From Plantago major (taxonomy: Eukaryota; Streptophyta; Magnoliopsida; Lamiales; Plantaginaceae), in contig CM048844.1 of NCBI GenBank assembly GCA_026545765.1, forward strand, positions 67,722,035-67,786,034: DNA of 64,000 bases, given 5' to 3'. Positions within the stretch are counted from its first letter, which is position 1. Every line of letters starts with the position of its first letter. Positions 55,117-64,000 of the stretch are shown here, piece after piece. A program made the translations under genes and the position numbers. The notes under the pieces were generated by a model that saw only the letters and a program-made list of their open reading frames with translations, had not been told where the DNA came from and made no database searches.

Positions 55117-58100
55117 GTGCAGAACACTCTGAGGAAGAACCCAAAGTGGCATTTTGATAGTGGATGTGGGAAGCACATGACAAGAGACAAAGCAAATCTG
55201 ATTAACTACAGAAAATGCGATAATGGACCAATTATTAGATTTGTTGGAGGAGATGAAAATCCAACCATAGGATTTGGCAATCTGAAATTTGGAGCCCTTA
55301 CAATCTCTGAAGTACTACATGTAAAGGGATTGAAATATAATCTCCTAAGCATGAGTCAGTTGGTAGACAAAGGGTACACTGTCAAGATCAAGTCAAAACT
55401 ATGCAAAGTAATTGACAATGAGTCAAAGCAGACAGTCTTGGATGCTAGGCGAAAAGGAAATCTTTATGTTGCTGACTGGGCATCTGCCAAAACTAAAGAA
55501 TGTCTCATGGTGAGTCAATCTGGCCACACTGAAGAAAACTGGCTATGGCATAAAAGAATGAGTCACTTGATTTTCAAAACTCTGAACAAGCTAGCCAAGA
55601 AAGAATTGCTGGTTGGTTTACCCAAAATGGTATATAGAAAAGATGGTATATGCTCAGCTTGCCAAATGGAAAAACAATCCAAAACATCTTTCAAGTCTAA
55701 AACTAGACACTCCAGTGAAAGGCCACTGAAAATGTTACATATGGATCTTTTTTAATCCTCTGTAACTAGCTATGCAGGAGAGAAGTATGGTCTGGTTGTT
55801 GTTGATGATTACTCAAGATTCACTTGGGTTGTATTTCTCAAACAAAAATCTGATGCAAGGGTTGAAATACCCAACTTGCTGAATAAGCTTGAAGTCATGA
55901 AAAATGACAAGGTATCTGTAATCAGAACAGACCATGGTACTGAGTTTGTGAACCAGTACATAAAAGAGTTTTGTACCCGCAAAGGTATACAACATCAACT
56001 ATCTTCCGTACGGACACCACAACAAAATGGTGTTGTTGAAAGGAAGAATAGGACCCTAAAAGAAGCAGCAAGAACAATGCTTGCTGACACTAACATAAGT
56101 GAAATCTATTGGGTTGAAGCTGTTAACACAGCCTGCTATACTCAAAATAGATGTTTGATTAACAAACACCATGACAAAACTCCTTATGAGCTTTTGATTT
56201 GTAGACCCCCTAGTATCAAACATCTAAGGGTGTTTGGTTGCAGATGTTTTGTTCTTAGCAATGGAAAAGAATACTTGAGAACATTTCAACCAAAAGCAGA
56301 TGAAGGAGTATTTCTTGGTTATTCTCTGAATAGCAAAGTCTACAGAATCTACAACAAAAGAACGCAAAAGATTGAAGAATCTATTCATGTAGTCTTCTAC
56401 GAAGGAAACAAGAAAGTACCCTTGAATGAAGAACTCTCAGATAGGTTCAAAGAACTAATGATTAAAGATTCTAAAGAAGAATCCTCAAAAGAAAACTCTA
56501 TCATTCACTTAGAGGATGAATCTGACGATGAAAAGCAACCATTGCTTAGTAACAACCAGATGACTCTAAGACATGATGAAGAATTTCCTATGAGAATTCC
56601 AGAAATGGAACAGGTTACTGAGAATCTTCATCATGAAGAGGTTTCTGAGAATGAGATTGCTGAAAATCAAATTCCAGATATCTCCAACACTGAAAAAGTG
56701 TCCGATATCTCAGATACTGCACAAGTATCCTATCAAGATCATATTGATTCACATTCAGATCAAAATGATATTGATCCTACTAGTTCAAAACCCATTATGA
56801 AATGGATAAGAAATCATCTTGCCAAGGATGTGATCGGTCCTTTATACCAAGGAGTTAGAACTAGGAGAGCAATTGCTGACTCTCTTTATGGATGTTTCAT
56901 CTGAAATATTGTACCTAAAACTATAGAAGAAGCATTGAAGGATCAGGATTGGATCTCTGCAATGCAAGAAGAGTTGGATCAATTTGAGAGAAACAAAGTC
57001 TGGAAACTGGTTCCATTTGTTGACGGAATATCTTTAATTGGAACCAAGTGGGTTTTCAAAAATAAAATGAATGAGTCTGGTGAAATAACCAGAAACAAAG
57101 CAAGGTTGGTTGCCAAGGGATTCACCCAGACAGAAGGACTAGATTTTGACGAGTCATATGCTCCAGTTGCAAGATTGGACACAATTAGACTATTTCTAGC
57201 CTTTGCTGCTCATAATGACTTTAATGTTTATCAGATGGATGTTAAAAGTGCATTCCTAAACGGTGAACTTGCTGAAGAAGTCTATGTTGAACAACCACAG
57301 GCTTTGAGGTTTCCACAGAAAGTAGAATGGTTTATAAGCTTGTAAAGCTCTGCGGGTGAACAGGCTCCGAGAGCATGGTATGATACTTTCGCCAAATACT
57401 TGCTGGAAAGTGGCTTCAAGAAAGGAGATGTTGATAAAACACTCTTTACTTTGAACCATGAAGGGAAACTACTTCTAGTCCAAGTATATGTTGATGACAT
57501 TATATTTGGATCTAAAGACAAGCAACTTTGTGAAGACTTTGCTGAACTCATGAAAAGTAAATTTGAGAGGAGCATGATGGGAGAATTAAATTACTTCCTA
57601 GGATTGCAAGTCAAGCAACTTAATGATGGAATATTCATTAGTCAAACAAAGTATGCAAAGGATATGCTCAACAAGTTTAATCTAAAGCCTTCTGAAAGAA
57701 TGCTAAGATACCTATGAGCATTGGAACCAAAATGACTTATACTGAATCTGATAAGAGTGTTGAAGAACACAAGTATAGGAAATTGATTGGGTCTCTACTG
57801 TACCTCAATGCAAGTAGACCTGATATTCAATATGCAGTTGGAGTGTGTGCTAGATTTCAGACAAATCCAATGCAATCACACTTACAACATTGCTATGAAA
57901 ATATTAAGGTATGTAAAGGGTACTGTAGAAGTTGGATTTTGGTATCCAAAAGACAGTGGATTGAGTTTAGTTGGCTATTCTGATGCTGACTATGCTGGAT
58001 CATTGCTTGATAGAAAAAGCACCTCAGGAACTTGTCAATTTCTTTGTGCCAGATTAATATCATGGTTCAGCAAGAAACAAAACTCAACTGCCACATCTAC

Positions 58101-58458
58101 CACAGCGGCTGAATATATTGCTACTGGGTGTTGTGCTTCACAGATATTGTGGATACAACAACAACTCAGAGACTATGAGGTCAATGAAGAGCAAACTCCG
58201 ATTTTCTGTGACAACACAAGTGATATTGCCATAACTCAGAATCCTAAGTTTTATGCAATAACAAAGCACATTGATGTTAGACACCACTTCATTAGAGACC
58301 ATGTTGAAAAAGGCAATATAGAGATACTCAAGATTGGTACTGAAGACCAACTTGCAGATATCTTTGCAAAGCCTCTGCAAGAAAGCAGGTTCTTAACCTT
58401 GAGACATAGTCTTGGGTTAATGGAGTTACCAAAGGAACTGAAAAGTTCTAATCTCTAA
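55117..58458 (+). pseudogene. pol of element B: protease, integrase, RT, RNase H
   Basis: Protease WHFDSGCGKHMTRDK and zinc-binding region to MDLF, TAA 55753-55755 (also in element A), integrase core (VVVDDYSRFTWV; RTDHGTEFVNQYIKEF; TPQQNGVVERKNRTL) with its C-terminus and linker in 55876-56904, TGA at about 56902, RT in 56935-57345 ([37 protein letters not shown]) with a frameshift near 57297, RT with VYVDDIIFGSKDK (57400-57717), a frameshift at about 57712, then thumb and RNase H to 58458 (LVGYSDADYAGSLLDRKSTS, TSTTAAEYIATGCCASQ). The RNase H Glu in the STTEAEY motif is Ala (TTAAEY). The terminal stop at 58456-58458 appears to be the natural end of pol. Confidence 0.9.
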
Positions 58459-59348
58459 AATAAGGATTCAGAAAGGAGAAAGATATCGGGATCAGGTATC
58501 TAGATATTCAAGGCAAAAAGGTATCTGAGACGGGAACTCAGTATGATTAAGAAGGGAAAAAGGAGAGATAAGTTATCTGGAACAGGAATCCATAATATCA
58601 AAGGCAAAAGGTAAAACACTTAGCAAACAAGTATCTGAGACGGGTACTTAGATATCAAAAGTTCAAGGGTAAAATGGCTATTTGAAGATTTCTGAGACAG
58701 GTACTCAGATATCTAGATCACTCAGTGAGGGGGAACACAAAAGAGAATATTACAACTGTCTGCAGTCAACTACTCTCTTGAAATTTGTATTATTTCTATC
58801 TTTTTGTAAACCATAAACAGATACTGAGTGTGAGATAGACTCAGATACAAAAATGTCCTTATTCACACAGAAGAAATGTGATTCAGATAGCTAATCACCA
58901 AAATTCATTAATTGGGCACAATTACAATTACTGATTGTGATCATTGCTGAAGAAGCAATAGTGACTCTTGATGAAATGGGCGTTTGATCTTAACGGACGA
59001 GATTAATTCTCTGTAAAATAGTGGACTGTAAAAACTCAGACGTGGCCCACTAAGCATTTAATGTCAAACGAATTTTACCCACGCCTATCTGCACGTACAC
59101 AGATACTTACACACAAAATCAATTTGAATGTATATGTCTGTGGAGATTTACGTTGCTATATATATAGGATTTTGGCAAAAGAAATCACTTTCGCCTAATC
59201 CAACATTCTTACTTACACAAAAATAGCAAAAACAATTCTTCGAAGTTTTTTGCAAATCTCTGTTCTTCGCTTAGTTTTTCTGCAGAGAATCACTAATCTC
59301 CTTCCTTAATCTCTTTCCGACTTTCAAAAACTCTCACTATTTAAAGAG
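58459..59348 (+). promoter_or_regulatory. Region between pol and third ORF, element B
   Basis: Contains hairpin units at 58524-58541, 58634-58652 and 58691-58709, a purine tract (GTGAGGGGGAAC, about 58724-58735), and the TATA-like box CTATATATATA at 59156-59166 upstream of the ATG at 59349. It is the complete version of the region partly deleted in element A. Confidence 0.6.
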
Positions 59349-62300
59349 ATGCCTCCAAAATGTGCTTCTACCCATAAATGCTACCTCTGGTACTGCTGAA
59401 AAGCAAGCACCAGTGTTGGTTATTGCGAACAATCGATTGGTAGGAGACTTCAATCCTGATCATTGGACTTCAAATCACAGGATGATTTAGGGTGGTGCCA
59501 TGATTGAGGAATACCTTACTGCTTTTATCGAAAATCAAGCTGATAGGAAGCTAATTCTTGGTATGCTTGAAAAGACACAGATCAAAGGTTTCCTGTCTGC
59601 TATTCCCAGTGGAGTTTCTTCACTGGATGTGTTGGAATTTTACAACAATTCCAGGATTATTTCCTGTGTTTCTGAAGGCACTGAGATAGTGTCTATAAAA
59701 TCAAGAGTTCAAGGAAAGGACATCCTTTTGAACTTAACAACTTTCTGTGAGTTGTTTGAACTTCAAAATCTTGGAAATGATTTTGAAATAAACACCAAGG
59801 ATGATGATCTCCTTGAAGGTGTGAAGCAACTATACATTAATGTGTGTGATCTTGAAAAATCAGATACACCCATCGACTTTAAACTTGCTGACATCAGAAC
59901 CAGACATCTGTTGGTTCACTGGGATGTATTGGCATATATCCTTCACAGATCTTTGATGGTCTACCAGGAGGTGCTGACCAGATAATCCAAGAATGCTGGA
60001 TGATGATGTTCTTGTTGAATTAACAAAACAAAAGGCAGGAAAACCCTTTTAATTGGGGGGAAGTATGCCTTCATGAAATTTGTGAAGAAGATACAAGGCT
60101 TTGAGCCTAAAATCGTTAAGGGCCTTGCTGAGCCAAAAGCCACAGTAAGCTATGGACTGAAGATATGCTTCTTGCTGGAAAAGCTTGGCATTGAGCTCAA
60201 AGAGAAGGCTGACATAGCCAGCAGTAACCTGCTTTACAAATATGAGTATACAAACATGATGAAAAATATTACGGCATCTCAGAAAGGTTCCAAGAAACGA
60301 AAGACTGATGACGTATCTGAGGGTTCCGTTGTGACCAAAAAGCCCAGAACTTCACGAAAGAAGTCTGCTGGCAAATCAGTAGACATACCCATTGTGGATG
60401 TCGACTCTCAAATATCTGACTCCACTGCTGATGAACTCATCAATGCTGCTAAGACAACTACTGATGAACTCATCAATGCTGCAAAAGATACAACTGCTGA
60501 TGAACTCATCAATGCTACCAAGGAAAGCCTTGCTGATGAACTCATTGATAAAAATGAGAGTAGTGGCAGGTATCAAGCCCTATCTGCAGAAACTGCAGGA
60601 ATTATGGATCAATCAGTTCCTAATGCTGATGAGAGCTTTGATGATGAATTGGTCATCTCTCAAGTCCTATAGAAATAAAAAAGGGCTATGGTTGCTGAAA
60701 AAGTAACAAGTTCAAAGGATGCTGAAAGAATAGAGGTATCTGAAGAAGAACCTATACCACAGGTTGCTGAACAAGCACCTGTTTAAGAGGTTGCTGAGAA
60801 AGCACCCATTACTAAGGTTGCTGGAGAAGCACTTAGTACAGAGGTTGCTGGGATAGCACCTAAGTCCAAGGAATCTGGACAAGACACAATCAAGCTGGTA
60901 GAAGAAGCTTTGAGAAGTGGTGATATAGCGATGGAGGATTCTGACATTGCCTCCACACTATACAAACTGTCACAAAAGGATCAGGATGAGCCACACTTCA
61001 ATCCACCTTCCAGAGCCAATTCACATGATTCACCAAATGATAATGAAGCCATGGTGAATGAATTCCAGTTTGACATACCAGCACTTCTGATTGTTGAAGA
61101 AAATCCAGTAAAAGTGCAGGTTTCCCAACTCAATCTGAGGGATCAAACTGAGGCATCTGCTCAGAATGATCAACCAGGGGAGGCAACTGATTTAGTCACT
61201 CAGGAAAGGTCTGAAGTACCTGAAACTTCAAACAAAGAAGCTGAAATGGAACAACAAGACCAAAGCATAGAAGGGTCACAAGTTCTAGAGACCAATCAGC
61301 CTGACACTGTTCACGTAGCTGAATGGTTTAACTCTCTACTTGTGATATTTTGTGTTTAATAATCTTGTTATCTAATAAAATTTCTTTGTTACAGGCTGAA
61401 TTAGAAACACAAGAACAAGAGGAAGCTGGGAAGCTTACCTCAGAGACTGAGAAGGAGGCTACTACAACCTCACCTCTTAAGGAATCTGAGCCTGTGCTAC
61501 AAGTGATAGAGAATTCCTTAAGAAATTACTTTTCAGATATATGTTAATACACTTAACTAATTAAGTGGATGTTTCTAATAGGCTCCAACTGAGAAAGAAG
61601 AAGGAAAGGTAGAAATGACAGAAAAGGACTCTGAAACCGTCAAGGCTTCTGAAGAAAGTGTCATTGAGCCTTCTAGTGTGAAGGTATATAAAAATCAGTG
61701 ATAAACACTTTTCATTATGGGTTGATTTGTATTCTTCTCTAATTACTCAATACTTTCTACTTACAAGCTCATTCAGAAGTAGAAGTGCAAGGGGAAAGAG
61801 TGGCGACATCCCCTGCACCCCTGGAAATTGATGAAGCCCCCAAGGCAACATCACTAGAAAGAACACCAGAAACTGAGAAAGTTTCTGAGAAAAATGATTC
61901 TGAGCCTCCTGTTGAGGAAGTAAGTGGCAAACTCAGAAATCATTGAAGTATTGTGATAATTTTAATTCTCAGGTTCAAGCAGAAAGAAAGGTTGATAAGG
62001 ACCAGATTCCCAAGTCTCCACCTCACAACAAGATATCTGAGGCACCCCCTGCCTCAGTAGTATAAGTCTCTAGGCCTAATGTACTCATTCAGGTAACTCA
62101 GAAACCTAACTACACTAATACTCAGATATCTACACAAGTTTTGAATCTAACTCAAAACTCTTTCTTTCAGGCTCAAACAAGTGTGCCATAGGTCTCTACA
62201 TTCTCAATAGAAGACCTGCTTCCATTCTTCAAAGACCACACTCTCAAGAAACATCTCAAGTGTTTCAGAAAATGGCAAAAGCTCAGAAGCTCAGATCTGA

Positions 62301-64000
62301 CTGAATTAACAAAGGTTACTGATCACCAATTGAGAAGAGTCAGAGCTTTTGACTTGGAGAATTATGTCCATGCTATGTTCCCAACATAACAGTACTCTTT
62401 TGCTACTCTGATGCATAAGGACTTTGTCAAAGAAGCTGCACACAAGCTCATAGAAGCTTTTGAGAAGGCAGATGGTCAGACCAGACTGCAGATGGCATTC
62501 AAGCCTATCTTTCCCCAGATCCTACAATGCATACCCTCTGAACAAGAGGAAGTAAATTGGCAAATGGTCACTATTTCAGAAGTGATCAATCTGGTCTCTG
62601 AAGATGAGGAAGAGAAGGAGACTGATGAGAATGATTATGAAGAACCTCCTGCTGACCATCACAAGGATGAGCATGACAAAAAGGATGTTGATGATTCCCT
62701 TGCACTAGGGACAGAAGGGATTGCACAAGGAAACAATGCCTCAGTTGCTGAAAAGCACACTGAGAGGACATCACAACAATCCCCTCCTCCATCTCCTCAG
62801 AAATCTACCCATCCATCTCCCCAACAAAAAGACTCTACAGAACAAGTAGTTGAGCACTCTGAGGAAAAAACTCAGAAAATATTGGATGCACAAGCCAGAG
62901 TTGCTCAACTCAAACAATTGTTGGAAGAAGAACAACAGCTAAATCTTCAACTGGAAGAAAAGATAGCTGAATCCAGAGTGAAGCTAGATAAACTTGAAGA
63001 ACAAACGCGCAAAGAGATGCAAGCTTACTCTGAGATTAAAGGGCTCTGGGACGCTGTTGATTACATTGCTAAGGAGCTAGATGCTGAACAAGTATCTGAA
63101 GAAAAGCATGATGCTAAGGCTGCATCTTCACCACAGAAACCATCCTCTAAAGGCAAGAAACCCATATCTGAGATGGTTGCCGCCTTCAGAAACCTTGATG
63201 AAGAAGTGCAAGAGGATGCAAATCCCTGGGCTGATGACTCAGATGATGAAGAAGACAATGTATTATCAGAACACCGTAATGAACACTTAGCGGTTTCTCA
63301 TCTGAAAAGGAAGCTAATTGCTCCTAAAGTATTCAACAAACTGCCAAATGTCCACTCCCAAGAATACATGAATAGATACCAAGTTTTGGCAAATCTTAAA
63401 AAGGAGTTGTCTTCACAGAACAAAGACGTCATTGCCTCCGTCCCCTCAGATATGATGAAATTCACTGAGTTTATCACTCAGAGAACAACTAGTATGGTCC
63501 TTGCTCAGAAGGATCTTGGAATGGTAAGGGACGATGATGTCTCATTAGCTGACAAAGCTTTTCATGAGGCAAGTTACACTGCTGGAAAAGCAGATGCCAT
63601 ACTAGGCCCATTGGCAGAGCTCACTGATAAGGAAAATGGACTTATCAAACAAAATCAGGAGCTCAAAGTTGAACTTTGGAAGTTGGTTACGGCCTACAAT
63701 TACTTGTAAAGGAATTTTGAGTCTCTCTCAGAATCCTTTGTGGTACTTAGTCAGTCAACAATGACTATGGGGGGAAGGATTTCAACAAAAGAAGAAATCT
63801 GGAGTTGGTGCTGCTCAAAAAGGAAGAGGAAACAAGAGAACTTCCCAGCCACCACTCAGAATAAATGAGCCTTCCTCAAGTCAAGTTGCTTTGCAAATAG
63901 TAGCTACTTCCCAGCAACCAACTGAAGAAACAACAATGATAACAAGGGCCAGGGCACAAAGACCTCCAAGGAGTACCAAGGCTCCAAGGAGAAGACAAGT
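59349..64000 (+). pseudogene. Third ORF of element B, with five introns (runs off window)
   Basis: Duplicate of 17940-23241. ATG at 59349; an 8-base deletion near 59380 shifts the frame, which resumes at 59500-59985. Basic clusters lie at 60286-60366, DELINAA repeats at 60427-60545, and an acidic exon region at 60690-61314. Introns are 61315-61394, 61503-61581, 61684-61766 (acceptor AG mutated), 61920-61972 (shortened) and 62093-62170. The C-terminal exon has stops near 62189 and 62387, then an open 432-codon frame (62411-63709) with the coiled coil ARVAQLKQLLEEEQQLNLQL. TAA in the PF-LG region (about 60050) is shared with element A; several other stops are not. Confidence 0.72.

Overview
The window is nuclear DNA of a flowering plant, most likely a eudicot. 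It holds the spliced 3' end of one host gene, a boron transporter of the BOR family (positions 10-1510, + strand), followed by about 62 kb of nested LTR retrotransposons. No other host gene was recognised and the species cannot be named from the sequence.

Layout. 1-1.5 kb: BOR exons. 1.5-2.6 kb: 3' flank and a possible hAT remnant. 2.6-10.07 kb: stacked Copia (Sirevirus-like) remnants on the - strand, with two solo LTRs nested in them (4151-5519 from a Gypsy family, 6490-8110 from the Copia family). 10.07-23.24 kb: a nearly complete + strand Sirevirus-like element (LTR, primer-binding site, gag, pol, large third ORF, no 3' LTR). 23.24-32.04 kb: an Athila-like Gypsy element on the - strand with a solo LTR (28023-29339) inserted between protease and RT. 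32.04-35.14 kb: a mosaic of LTR fragments. 35.14-48.99 kb: another Sirevirus-like element on the - strand, split at 38330-42631 by a non-autonomous LTR element with about 2 kb LTRs and a 407 bp interior. 48.99-64 kb: a second copy of the 8.1-23 kb block, running off the window.

The Sirevirus-like family has 1.6 kb LTRs (TGTTAGG...CCAACA), a primer-binding site TGGTATCAGAGC, a gag with a CCHC knuckle and coiled coil, Copia-order pol (protease, integrase, RT, RNase H) and a large ORF after RNase H. That last ORF is the most unusual part: it has its own TATA-like box, five short phase-0 GT-AG intron-like segments, basic nuclear-localisation-like clusters, a small tandem peptide repeat and long coiled coils, with no evident signal peptide or membrane segment. 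The family also shows a conserved in-frame TAA between gag and protease in three separate insertions, a 52 bp-period hairpin array in the leader part of the LTR, and a cluster of small hairpins with a constant loop and varying stems after pol.

All retroelement coding regions are broken by stops, frameshifts, deletions or nested insertions, so they are annotated as pseudogenes. Coordinates of LTR ends, target-site duplications, primer-binding sites and introns were read from the sequence. Family names come from domain order and motifs and were not checked against a database.
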